Assembly: GCA_002189035.1 (NCBI GenBank)
Contig: NEEC01000008.1
Coordinates: 3,348,001 to 3,412,000 of the forward strand
From: Utricularia gibba
Taxonomy: Eukaryota > Streptophyta > Magnoliopsida > Lamiales > Lentibulariaceae
Reading direction: 5' to 3'
DNA length: 64,000 nucleotides
Positions 45,566 to 57,900 of this stretch are shown here, in pieces. The notes under the pieces were generated by a model. It did no database searches. It was given only the letters and a program-made list of their open reading frames with translations, and was not told where the DNA came from. A program made the translations under genes and the position numbers. Each line of letters opens with the position of its first letter. Positions within the stretch are counted from its first letter, which is position 1.

Positions 45566-48086
45566 TTAAGATGCTTTCTCGACAGCGCCGTTGTCTAAGG
45601 ATGCTGCCGGTGTCGAACCACCACCGGAGTTCGGGATATTCTTAGAGGAGGCGGACTTTGCAGTAATAGAGCGGCCCATGAACTTCCCAGCCTTACTCAG
45701 GCCACTTCCAACTGCTCCTATACCTGTTCCGACCATGCCAGCCCCAGCCCCGAGCCCTGTTCCGACCAGTCCGACTCCAGCTCCGATTCCGGTCCCCACC
45801 AACCCAACACCGGAGCCCACGATGGAGGCTGCGCCATCAAGGGCGTCCATAGTGCTCCCAATCACCCCTGCCTCCTTTAGCTTCTTTCTTGCTTCCAGGA
45901 TCTTCTTCTCCTCTTCAAGAGCCCGTAGTTGCTCTTCCTCGTTGAACTCATAGTAAAGCACCTACATCAGCAATGGCAAGTCTTACCAGAGACCGTCTCA
46001 TATACCAGAAATCGAAGTATAAATTCACCTGAATCGTCAATGTCCCTCGATCCTTCTTGTCCTTGATCTTTAGCATATCAAGCGCAGGAAGCAGCTGAAG
46101 CACGATTTCTTTAGAAGTCCCAGCTTCCAGCTCGATCAAAGGCAGCTTTGCGATGCCCAGAAGCTTGTCCTGGCTGATGTCCTTATCGAACACCTGAAAC
46201 AGATGGCATATACATGATACATCATTAGGCCATTGCGCTCAAATGCACAATATCCATGAGACGACTGCATACCTCAAAAATGAGGGACTGTGTCTCCTTG
46301 TCTTCTGCAATCACCTCAAATGTCTGATCCCACACAGGGTTCAAGTTGTTGTCAACAACCTTTGTTTTCACTTTGAAGAGAGGCCGAACGTATAAGACAA
46401 CATACGGATCCGACTTTCCGATCATCTCCATGTTTTTCAGGGCAGTTGCTTTAACAACGGTTACTGTCACCTTCCCCACAGGCTTAAGCTCCAGTTCACT
46501 GTAAACTCCCAGAGTTTAAAGCATCAGACATTCATTCTACTTCGTGTTTCTGTTATGGGATTTTAAAGCGACTCGCCTTGTATCATTAGGCACTCCCCGA
46601 GAGGGACAACTATCCTATGAGGCCATTGTAGCATATCTGTTACAATGGTGTTAACAGTGCTCTTGTAAACAGAAACAAAATGTCAATAAGCTGACAGGAA
46701 TTATGCACACTTCATAGGGATAAAGAAACATTAGATCTTACATCAATCATGTCTGAAAGACCAGGTACGGCTGTTAAACTTCCACCGATGGCCTTCAGAG
46801 TGTAGTCGATGCGTGGCTTTGGCTGCACCATTGAGATTAAATGAAGGTTTCATGGAATATAGCAGTCGTTTTTATCAATGGATTGCAACAGACCTCAGCC
46901 AGGAGAGCAACAACTACTGCAGAAATGCAAGGAATTTCCTCAGAGAGTTGGAATATCACCCGGATCACTGTGAAAACTTTTAGATCCTTCAGCTGCAACA
47001 AACAAAGGGACATAAACATCTCCATTAAAATGTATGGAATGAGATAGAACGAAGTGAGTGTTTTCTGAGTTAGAGAATTTGACAGCAACCTGAATCGGTA
47101 AGGAGGCAACAAAAGCAGCCTCGATGCCGAGGATAATGCTCGGATCACCACCCCATCTGAGATCAATATCCATAGTGATCTGACCCTTTTTTAGACTCTG
47201 AACTCGGATCCCTGAAAAAGTAGTGTTCTGACTCAATGATGATGCCGGTATCTTGTAAGACCACCATCTTAGAAGAGATGATTGTATTGACCTTCAATCT
47301 TTGGAGCCACAGTTCCAAGAGACAATTTCTTGAACTTCATAGAAGTAATCCCCGGTGGACGATATTCTTCCAACAATGGCTCAACAGATTCTTTTATAAC
47401 AACCTCTGCTGCCTAAGAAAACAGATTAAGCAATACATAAACCTTAAGCGGAAGGGAAAACAATACAACCACAAAACCATTGCCCAGCCTCAAGATCTCA
47501 AAATAGGTGCGCCACTACGGAATCTTGGTAACACTAAAGGGAGAGGATGATGAAGAATTACATCTGCTACGTATGGCCATAACTTGCTTAGCATTTTATT
47601 CAGCCATTTCACCTGAAACGGTTCATAAAGAAACACTCAGACAGGTTAAAAAACGATCCTTTGTCTCAATCCATTGAGAGAAAGCAAAAGAGAAAAATAC
47701 ACAAACCTGTTCATAAACAGGAAAAGATATCCATTCTGGAAAGCTTTCTCCGCATAATTTCTTTAAATCATCTCGATTCAGACCGCTTAGAAGTTTAATA
47801 TCAACTGCCTGTTAATCCCCAAAAGAATGGACAACCAAACATCACACTAAATGAACCCAAGAAGATAAAAGAAGTTCAAGTGATCGTAAATTACAAGAGA
47901 TCTAGTCAAAAGAAATGCCCAGATCACAAAACAAACCATTTCCAGTATCAAACAAGAAACAATAGCACATGGAAAAAGAACCTTGCAACCACGCTTGTTG
48001 CTTCTATAACGCATCATGTAGTTCCAACCCGCCATTAACGCGATACCTAACGAAATCCCCAACAACATTCCTGAAACCAGACCCAT
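45566..48086 (-). CDS. CLB1: CLB1/SYT7-type SMP-C2 membrane-contact protein (frame interrupted once)
   Basis: ER-anchored lipid-transfer and tethering protein related to plant synaptotagmins. Exons are 47982-48086, 47707-47808, 47562-47612, 47292-47412, 47090-47211, 46894-46992, 46742-46822, 46577-46661, 46273-46498, 46029-46193 and 45566-45961, about 517 aa. The N-terminal membrane anchor is MGLVSGMLLGISLGIALMAG. An SMP domain follows (about 70-265), with WPYVAD, RPPGITSMKF and RWGGDPSIILG. A single C2 domain comes next (GKVTVTVVKATAL, KSDPYVVLYV, NLNPVWDQTFEV, VFDKDISQDKLLG). A Gly/Val repeat tail (GVGLVGTGLGAGAGMVG) completes the protein. This layout matches Arabidopsis CLB1. Exon 46577-46661 is one base short at CCCC 46595-46598 (minus GGGG), breaking VPLGG-VPND. 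The next donor is GC (AG|GCGAGT), and phase requires the missing base. Confidence 0.88.
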
Positions 48087-49957
48087 CTTCTTGAATCACA
48101 CTCCCAATTACCACCACCGAAAAGGCAGACTTTTAACAAACTAGACTTCAGAACACAATGGGCTTGCTACTCGACCAAGCAAAACGCCCCAGCTATTTGG
48201 CATTATCTTCTTCCACAAGTGGACTCGTGAAGAGGGTTTGTCCCCAAGACGAGGAATTTATGGCTTGAGAAAGAAAGCAATAGTGAGGAAAATGACGTTG
48301 TAAGATAATTAATTATTTCTATCAATCAATGATACCCGGAAGCGGAGCGGCAGTGCCTACTGCACAGCACATCCACAAGTAACGAACCGTCGGAATCTCT
48401 ACTTTTCCCTTCAGAAATACAATTCTCCGACTTCCCCATCCCCGTTTTCATTTCAAGTGAAGAACTTGCCGCCCAAAAACAAAACCCAGGATATTAATCG
48501 CTTCCCCCAACAAGAGAAACTGAACACTCGATTGTTTGAGTACATAAAGAAAGAATCTTTGCAATCAAGAGACATGCAACGCTCCCCTTCACTCCATTCG
48601 ATTCGATTCGGCGGATGTCGGTATTCACTGTTAAATAAGTAACCGCCGTTGACTTCCCTTTATTATAATTATAATTATTTTTTGAAAATCAATTAACCAA
48701 TCACAAACCATTATTCAAATTAGTTATCATAAAATATTAAACCATTAACATTGTGTTTTATTTTATCAAGTGTAAAATGCGATAAATAGATTCCAAAATT
48801 TTTTTTATCATCAAATAACTTCTATGTGAAAATGAATAGGAATCGATAATCGTTTTTCTAATTTTTTAAATAAAAGTAGTTTTCAAAAACATATTTCCAT
48901 AAATAGAACACAAAACAAATTAAAACTTAAAAAAAATGTCAGTTCATGGTCTCACATCACCCTTCCAAAGGCAAATATCAATGGATCCATATCATCAACG
49001 GGTCCGCAAATTGACCCTGCTACAAAAACAATTTTTTACCTTCCGTAAAGTGAAAAAAAATGCCACGTTAAAAATCGTAATTAAGACACTTTTCTATTTT
49101 ATTTTTACAAAATTTATACTGATTATTATTCTAATTATCTATTTTGATTCGGAGTAGCAATTATAGACATGGGTTGGAGTTGGGGGATTAGGGGCATTGA
49201 AGGAATTTCACGGTTACCAATCCACATGGGGGCACATGCACTCGCCATTTTGGGGATGTGATGTTTAGGATTGAGGTGGTGGGGTTATGGGTCACATAAA
49301 CATGCTTACTAATTAATGGGAAGATTCTTAATATAGGGAACCTTTTTTCGGAGGCTGACAGTTTGATGAGTTAGAAATTTAATCATATGTTACATATTGT
49401 GAAAAAAATAATTATATCATATGTATTTTTTATGTAAATATATAAAATCGGATATGACAGTGATTATTTTTATAAATGATCTCTTGTTTGGTTTATAAAT
49501 TATATCTTGTCTAATAAATCCAATTATGAGCGTTCAACTTGTTTGAATCTTATTTTATCTTAGTTTGCGATGAGGTCCGATTCAAAATTAATAATATTTT
49601 GATGGAATTCAATTTGATTGATATATAAAGTCTACCTCAAATAACTCGTTTAGGGCAATGGTCGCCGGCGGTGTACCCGGGGAGGCTCGCCGGCCGGACG
49701 GCGGCGGCGGGGGCGGCGGCATGTTAGATACTTTCGAGGAAATGACAACGCCGGAGTGCACCAGTAGGAGAGGAGGTAAGTAACGAGGAGTGAAGAGATG
49801 GTCATTCTCCGAGATAATGGGCTTGGCCCAAATGAAATCTATGGGCTGGAGGAATTTTTTTTTTCCTCTTTTAGATTTGTAAGTCTTTTTTTAATTTAAG
49901 AATGCTCTAGAATACAAAGAAACCGGCGGATGTCAAATATGGTACGTCAACCCACCT
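48087..49957. other. Intergenic region between divergent genes
   Basis: Contains the 5' flank of the CLB1-type gene (48087-48640), then AT-rich DNA to about 49640. A short GC-rich island at 49650-49800 is listed separately. The BAHD gene promoter follows. No other gene was supported. Confidence 0.5.
49658..49783 (+). other. Short GC-rich open frame preceded by a TATA-like box
   Basis: An open frame of 41 codons (MVAGGVPGEARRPD, a run of Gly, then MLDTFEEMTTPE) in an island of GC-rich sequence. ATATATAAAG lies about 30 bp upstream (49621-49630), and a donor-like GGTAAGT sits at its end. I do not recognise it. It could be a first exon, a small peptide gene or a relic of gene sequence. Confidence 0.2.
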
Positions 49958-51312
49958 ATGACATCTAACATGAAAAGAGTGGTGGTACTGCACGCCGCCG
50001 CCGTCACGCCGTTGGACGAGTCGGCGGAGCTCCGCCTACACCTCACTTTCTTCGACGTGGTATGGGTATTCTTTCACCCAATCCAACGTCTCCTCTTCTT
50101 CAACTACAGCATCTCCTCGCTGGAATTCCTCCAAACCGTCGTTCCTCGCCTGAAAACATCGCTCTCCAGAACTCTATCCCGATACCTTCCCTTGGCCGGA
50201 AACTTAGTTCAACCCTTCAACTCCGATCCCCCGAGATACTCTACACTCCGGGAGACTCTGTTTCGATCACTTTCACAGAAGCCGATGATTCTCTAGATTT
50301 TAATCATCTTACGTCACACCAAATCCGCGAAGCCGACGAATTCTACAACCTCCTTCCAGATTTGCCGACGGGATCCGAAGAAGGATTCAGCAAAACAGCG
50401 GTTTTAGCTCTGCAGGTGACGCTTTTCCCTAAAGCCGGTATATGCATCGGCTTCACCAACCACCACGCCGTCGGAGACGCAAGCTCGATTGTTGGATTTA
50501 TCAAAGCCTGGAGCTCAGACACGAAGCTAGGCGGGAATCAGTTTCAAGTTCCAAACTTTGACCGGAGTTTGGTCGCCGACCCATCCCTTCGGCGAGCAAA
50601 TATGTTCTGGAATCAGATAAAAAGCTTCAACATTGGAGTACCACCACCGAAATTCCCCACCAACAAATTCCGGGCAACCTTCGTTTTAAAGAAAACCCAT
50701 ATCCAATTTCTCAAAAACAGGGCACTGGAGATAAACCCCAATACCAAACATTTATCCTCTTTCACTGTAGCCCTTGGTTACTCATGGGTTTCCTGGGTGA
50801 AGTCCGCCTCCGAATCCGGGGAAACAGTCGATGATAACGAATCTGAGTTCTTCGGATTTGCAGTTGATGTTCGAAATCGCGTTGACCCACCTCTCCCGGA
50901 AACATATTTCGGCAATTGCCTAGCTTTCGTGGTCGTCGAATCCACCCACGGAAATCTGAAATCCAAAGATGGGTTCTTCGAGGCGGTCGATTTGATCGGA
51001 GAATGCATCAGCGAGAAGGTGAATAAGAAGGATGAGATATTGAAAGATGCAGATGATTGGCTGGTGAAATACGGACCTATATTGGGTATGCGTGTTTTTG
51101 GGGTGGCGGGTTCTCCGCGATTCGATTTGTACGAGGCTGATTTCGGTTGGGGAAAAGCTAGCAAGCTGGAGGCGGTATCGATTGATGCAGAGGAAAGCAT
51201 TTCGCTGGCGAAGTCGCCGGAGTTTGAAGGAGGACTGGAAATTGGGTTATCTGCTACCGAGAAGAAGATTGAAGCTTTTGCACGCCTCTTTCACGCCGGC
51301 CTCATTGCCTGA
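49958..51312 (+). CDS. BAHD acyltransferase, anthocyanin/phenolic glucoside malonyltransferase-like (frame interrupted once)
   Basis: Single-exon BAHD enzyme, 451 aa if continuous, transferring an acyl group (often malonyl) from CoA to glycosylated flavonoids or phenolics in the cytosol. N-terminal family sequence: LRLHLTFFDVVWVFFHPIQR. The catalytic motif is HAVGD (H170-D174). YFGNC and DFGWG (from D395) are present; YFGNC is typical of the anthocyanin/flavonoid malonyltransferase clade. The start at 49958 (MTSNMKRVVV) is used; an in-frame ATG at 49970 is also possible. The frame shifts at the run of five C at 50228-50232: upstream NLVQPFNSDP continues downstream as EILYTPGDSVSITF only if one C is added. 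The rest of the gene is intact, so a base-calling deletion is more likely than decay. Confidence 0.85.
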
Positions 51313-51540
51313 AATATGGATCAAAGAAACGGTACCCAGACACCGTGGTTCACTTCCGGTGTTTCTTCAAGATACTACTTAACCTTCGTGTCTGAAATTC
51401 CAAGTTCCCACCTTTTCCCAAGCCTCCCGTTTCCAGTGAATGATCTTCCGGGTTCTCTACAATCAGAATAAAATTTCACTTTCAGTCTCTAATGTATCTA
51501 TAGCCATCTCTTCAACAGGCGAGAAGCCTTTTCATGGACT

Positions 51541-53210
51541 TCAAGGATAGAAAAGTTTAGCGAACAGAAGCTCGTTCCAAGTGTCTTGAAGCCCCGGCAA
51601 ACACCAGTGCACGCAGTCGGCATAGCTCACCGGATCAGCGAGCTGTTGTGGAGTTAAGGGGCCCCATTGCTTCTTGTAGATCGATGTGTGGGCATCTTTT
51701 CTGTAACTCGAGAGCTGAGTGATGTTGAGAACGGCTATAGGAATTTGAGATTTGCTCAACTCCTCGTCCACCACTCGCATTATGCTCTTTCGACAGTCTG
51801 ATCCCCAGTACGCAGGATCCTGAATCATGGTCGTCTCGTTGTAGCAGTTGCCGCCCATTTCACCACCCCAATCAACGCTTCTGTAATTTGCAAACATGAG
51901 CTCCATTAGAGGAATTGTAAGAACAACTAGAAGCTTTCTTTTGCTGTTGCAGGGGCCTTACTTTCCATGGGAAGGGGACATGGTGGTGAAAAAGACTCGG
52001 GTTACTGCAGGATCCATGTTTTTTCCAACCCATCTCAGCATGCTCTTCATTGCCATGCGATAAGCTTCCTCTGTCGTCACCTCCACAATGTCCTTTTCAT
52101 CATCGAAGGATCCTTCTTGTCTGCCCACAATGCTGATCAGATACAGCTGTACAAGTTACAGTAAATAAATGGAGCAGTATTTCGCTTACAGTATCTTGAA
52201 ACTAAGGCCAGTCATCCACCACAGATAGGTATTGAAAACTATGAGGTCCGCTCCCTTCCAGTGCCTCCCGTGCTTGTTTATTGATCCTTTCCGCACGACT
52301 CTGTCGCTTATCCTGTGCACGATTGCATCATCTGAGTTGGACTCCAGGAGAAATGGAGCCCAGTAGAACTGCAGAGTGGCGTTGTAGTCCTGGGGAAAAG
52401 CTTCATCTGATCAGCTTTCATCAGCATTTTTGGGTATACGCTCATTGTTCGTCACCTTGGCTGTGAAGACTGATAAGGAGCCAACGGTCTCCATGGATGA
52501 GGCATTCTCAGGGATACTCTTGTGAAGAAGACAGAGCATGGAGGTGAACTGGCCTCGGTTCAGAGAGTCGCCGACGAACAGCATTCGCTTACCTCGAAGA
52601 CTTTCCAGCATTAACGTCGCGTTGAAACTGCAAGGCGAGTGAATACGCTTGGTTTGGCGTCGCATTGGATTGAAGTATACAGTGAGGAAAGAGTTGCAGA
52701 GAAGAACCTCGGCAGAGAGCAATCTCGAGGCTGCCATCTCCATTTCTGGTAGCCCCTGTCTGGTCGACCGTGTTCCTGGCACGTCAGCTGGGGCTGAATG
52801 TACGGACACTCCGACTCCTCGTACAGTGGGCGAACCTCGTCCCACACCCAGTCCCCCCTGAAAAGGTCGCATCTTCGTCCGCCGCGGGCTTCAATGGCGA
52901 AAGGAAGCTTTTCAAGTTTCTTCTGCCCTCTACCTTGAGGTCGCAATCCAGCAATATGAATATCAAGCTATGCGTATTCAGGCAAACAAGCTAACTTACC
53001 GGAAGCCGAGAATGAGGTTTCCGGCTGATCATAACCAAGATCAAGCGAATCAAAGAGGCTACCGGCTCCGCACCTAAGGTCGTCCCAGTAAAGAAAGGTG
53101 ACCAGAACGATGAAACCCAACAGGGGCAGGAGATAACGGGAGAGGCTGGCCTGCCGGAGAACCGCGGCCGGCGAGGAAGAAGAGAACAGCCGCGGCTTCA
53201 TCCTTTTCAC
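51541..53210 (-). CDS. Trichome birefringence-like (TBL) polysaccharide O-acetyltransferase
   Basis: Golgi type II membrane protein of 435 aa that acetylates cell-wall polysaccharide, most likely xylan by clade resemblance. Exons are 53000-53210, 52708-52933, 52456-52627, 52190-52389, 51962-52120 and 51541-51880; phases agree. A signal-anchor helix lies near residue 25 ([17 protein letters not shown]). The TBL domain follows: [32 protein letters not shown] and [11 protein letters not shown]. Next are the GDS motif of the DUF231 esterase fold (G165-D166-S167 in [10 protein letters not shown]) and the DxxH motif D411-H414 ([11 protein letters not shown]). Ser167, Asp411 and His414 are the expected catalytic triad. 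Known xylan acetyltransferases of this type include TBL29/ESK1 and TBL3/31/33-35; the exact orthologue is not assigned. No frame problem. Confidence 0.93.
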
Positions 53211-54919
53211 CGCTTTATCGTACCTCCCCCTCTTCCTTATGCCGTTGGAGTTGAGCTGAGCCCTGGCTATGGAGGTGCACAGTCAGTCAGGTGTCATGGA
53301 GGAGCTGTCACGTGGTCGTTGAGCAACGTAACCATTCAGCAACCAATTACGTGTCTATTAATTAATATTCCTATCACAAAAAAAAAAAAACACAGATTGT
53401 TTGTTCTTCTCATTCTTCATTCCCAGGAATAAATAATTGTATTTTTTTTATAATATTATATATAAAAGGAAATAGCTTCCTTATAAAGCAACCTTTGTTA
53501 GGCACCATCTACCATCATCATTATTCTTATTTCCCAAGATAGCACTTTGGTGGAGTTATCACAAAATATTATAGTTTAATGTTCAACAATCAACTTACAA
53601 TACTTAAATGTTTCAAATAAGTTGAATTTCATCATTATAATTATTAAAAAATTAACTTGTAAAATTAGACTAGGCTCGAGTTAGTTTCATGGGCTTTTTT
53701 GGTGGGCAGGAGAACTGATATGGGTCGTTGGCATATTCTATTTCGGGAGGAGTTGGGCCTTATTGGGCCGGATTTGATCCAGCCCGTGTTCGCGATTTGT
53801 AGTAGGACCACTCTGCGGTGGAAATCGGCATGGGGGCTACGTTTTAGGCATGTTCTATTTACTGAGCGTCGTGGGCGGTGGGGGTAAGCTCCCGTGCGAC
53901 TCGTGTTCCTGAGCCCCTCCCTCCACCCCCACAATAAGCAGGCTGGTGACACGAGGTTTTTTTTTTTTTGAAAATATTGTGTATTATTATTAATTCGTTA
54001 GATCTAATTTTTAAATGTGATTTATATTTATTATGTATTTAGACTTCAAACATGTACTTATTTAACTCATTAAATTTTAAATTTTGATATAAAATTTTAA
54101 AGATTGGATGTTGAAATTGACGTCCGTCTCCAGGAGGAAGAAGGGTTGCCACATTGCTGCTAGAAGATTCTGGATTAGTCGTTACTCAACAACCAATCAT
54201 TAAAAAATGAAATAAAATCATTAACGAAGAGGCAATTAGGGCAACTCGGATGGCATTAAATGAGGATACCACTTTTGTTATCTATTCCAACTGTCCAAAA
54301 TAATATCCACTTTTAAAAAATACCTAAATCACATTAAAATATTGAGATATTTCAATGTCGGAAATCGCACATTCATAATACTTCCCTTTAAATTTCAACC
54401 TCAGAAACCATGTTCGAAATTCTTAAAATTTTTTATTTTATTCTAAATTTTGTAAATATAAAAATAATAAACGGTAAAATTTTATAGCATTAGCAAATGT
54501 TGGTATAATAGACTTCCAAATCTAATAAATTGTTCTGTCTCGCGTGAAAAAAATTAAGAGTGTTTTTTAATGAAATATATAATCGTTTCTTGTCAAAAAG
54601 AATTATTTTTTAAAACATAATTAAAAAGTTAATATTGAGGGCATGCCCCACAACCTAAGAAGCTTGTTTGACAAACCCGTCGCTGTGGGGTCCACATGTT
54701 TACAATTTGGAAATTTGCGCTTGTCCTCAACCATTTTTTTTTTTTTTTTATCGTGGGGGCAGTAAGGCATGCGGGAAAAGACATAAAGGCCCTCCGGGTC
54801 ACTTTTCCTTTTTACCCTTGCCCTCGTCTTCTCGCTTTTCGCCATTATTATTTCTTTTATTGCAGATCAGTTTTGTGGCGGAGTGAGTGGGAAGTAGAAC
54901 TGCTGCTGAGGACAAGGAA
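53211..54919. other. Intergenic region between divergent genes
   Basis: Separates the TBL gene (minus) and the kinesin gene (plus). It is AT-rich for the most part. A GC-richer patch at about 53690-53940 contains TTGGGCC motifs and short open frames without recognisable protein similarity. T-rich runs precede the kinesin leader. Confidence 0.5.
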
Positions 54920-57900
54920 ATGGCATCGAGCATAAAAAATGGCGGCACGAAGGCGACAAGTCTTCGATCCTCCTTTCCCAAGCCTAAGCTTCATTCAACC
55001 AGTACTACTCGCCGGAGTTTGCCGGTTCAGAACGGCGCTGAAGCCGGTGAGCTTCACTATTTTAGCGATTTTGTTTTCATGATAATGTGTAATGTAATTG
55101 CATTTCGGATTGTGTTGCATTGTGTTTTGGATGGCTGATTGTTGTTGTTTCTTGTGCTGTGATGGTGCAGTTTCGGGAAGAGTTCGTGTCGCGGTTAGGT
55201 TGAGACCTCGAAATCCGGAAGAAATGGCGGCCGATGCTGATTTTGCGGATTGTGTGGAGTTGCAACCAGAGGTTACCGTTAATGCTGTGATTTGACCTAA
55301 GTTATCATTGGGGATTGATATTGATTTTTTTTTTTTTTTTTTTGCAATTGTATATTTTTTATTCGCAGCTTAACAGACTAAAATTGCGGAAAAACAATTG
55401 GGACTCGGATACGTATGAGTTTGATGAGGTTCTTACTGAAATTGCTTCGCAGAAGCGTGTTTATGAAGTTGTTGCCAAGCCTGTTGTTGAGGTGATAAAA
55501 CTCGTTTTAAGTCGTGGGTGGCATTGCCGCAATTCACGTTTGTTTTCCTTTAAACAAGAATGTCGAATGATGTGATATTCCCGCTTGGTTTTTTTTTCCC
55601 CAGTCAACATCCTGTTCATTTTCTAAATTCTTCATTCCAAATTGGTAATGTACCAGTAAGTTTACCTCTACCTTTTATTTCCCAGAGTGTTTTAGATGGA
55701 TACAATGGCACTGTGATGGCATACGGTCAAACAGGTACTGGGAAGACTTATACACTTGGACGACTAGGTGACGAAGATACATCAGCTCGTGGTATAATGG
55801 TTCGATCAATGGAAGAGATACTTTCGAGTGTGTCCCCCAATCGTGATTCTGTCTCTGTTTCATACCTTCAGGTTGTTGATTTTGATCCTTTTACAGTCTG
55901 CTTTTGATTATATTTAGAGTAGCTCTATGATTGGTATAAGTAGCAGACAATAATCTCATGGATGAAGATTTCTTCGTTGTAGCTCTATATGGAAACCATC
56001 CAGGATCTTCTGAATCCTGCAAATGATAACATTTCAATAGTTGAGGACCAAAGAACTGGCGATGTTTCTTTGCCTGGGGCAACCCTAGTGGAGATACGAG
56101 ACCAGCAAACGTTTCTTGAACTCTTACGGCTGGGGGAAGCTCATAGGATTGCAGCCAACACCAAACTTAATACTGAGTCTTCTCGTAGCCATGCAATTCT
56201 TATGGTGAGTGTCTGGTTATATAAATTTCTGCACCTTTTTTTTCTTTTTTTTGTGGTTTTTAGGCATAAAAATCATTGTTTGTGACCCAGGTGCATGTGA
56301 AGAGGTCCATATCAAACTCAGATGATGATTTTTCACTTGAAAGCCAAGATCGGTGTAATTTGGCTCCACCATTGTTACGTAAGGGCAAGCTGATAGTTGT
56401 GGATCTTGCTGGTTCTGAACGCATTCATAAATCAGGTTTTCTATTCTTAAACACTAGATTATTTGAAAATTTTTTTAATTGCAACCTTGCTCTACTTTCA
56501 GTGGTATTATCTTAACAGTGCAACCTTATCTGTTGATGTTCTTGATTCACTGCTTGCTCTGGTGCAATTTTTTTCGCTTTCTTAGATTTCTTTTTCTCTT
56601 CCTGAAGGAAGTGAGGGACACATGTTGGAAGAAGCCAAGTCTATAAATCTTTCACTTAGCGCTTTGGGAAAATGCATAAATGCCTTAGCAGAAAATAGTC
56701 CTCATGTTCCCGTTCGTGACTCAAAGCTTACTAGGCTACTAAAAGATTCATTTGGAGGTAGCCTTTTGCCTTTTTTGTTCCGTATTTTCATATCTTTTTT
56801 TGTGAAATCTGATGTGTAATGCTCTCGTATATGGCCTGCTCAATTTTTGTATCAGGCACATCTAGAACTTCATTGGTTATCACAATTGGTCCATCCCCGC
56901 GTCATCGTGCTGAGACTGCTAGTACTATATTGTTTGGGCAAAGGGTGAGCAGCTAGCTAGGCAGGAAATGTATTTTCCAACAATTGCAATAGGAGTTAGA
57001 TATCATATGGGAATTTATTATGTTTAATTTGGTATGATGATAGGCGATGAAAGTGGAGAACATGCTAAAAATCAAGGAGGAATTCGATTATAAGAGCTTA
57101 TCCAAGCGACTTCAAATGGAGATAGATAGATTGATAGCTGAAAATGAAAGGCAGCAAAAGCATTATCAAAATGAGATTGAGAGAATTAGATTAGAAGCAC
57201 AGAAACGTGTTGCTGAGGCTGAAAGAAACTATGTGGAAGCCTTGGAGGTACTTTTTTCTTTATATTTCTGGAGTTCAGTATGTTTCTTGCACTAGAAAAA
57301 CTTCGTGTAAGCTGATGTCTGCCGGAACAGCTATACGATAATATCCATAAAAAAACTAATCCGATGACAATTCAATCAGACCTGTAATTGTCCGACATTT
57401 TCTTTCTCATGTAATCAGGAGGAGAAAACCAAATGTCAAATGGATTATATGGAATCAATTCAGAAGCTGGAGGAGAAGTGGGCAGTCAGTCACCAAAAGC
57501 ATGCCATGAATGGAGAGGTAATTACTTTTTTATTGTCTTCAGATGCACTGTGCCTGCCTAAACCTATGCTTTTATATATATATATATATATATATTTTGC
57601 AACGTGTTTTAGTGTTCTTAATCTTTTCAGGTTCACAAGGATGCTGGTAGTGATGAGCTCCGTGAACTGCAAGCATTGCTTCAAAAAGAAATTAATCAAC
57701 GGAAGGCTGCAGAAGAAGAAAATCAAAACTCAAATAACAAGTTAATCAAGTTCTTAAAGGTAGAGATTGTCTACTTTTCGTATGTTGGATGCCAAACTTT
57801 TCCATTCGTTTTAACTCTTTCATGGTGCCACTAATAACTCTGGTGCAGATGATGGATGGGAACTCTAATGGCTTTAGCCTTCAAGAAATTTTTGAAGAGG

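Noticed and set aside
53699-53952. Overlapping short frames on both strands at the GC-rich patch near 53.8 kb
   Set aside because: Lengths of 62 and 95 codons with no recognisable sequence; probably base-composition effects.
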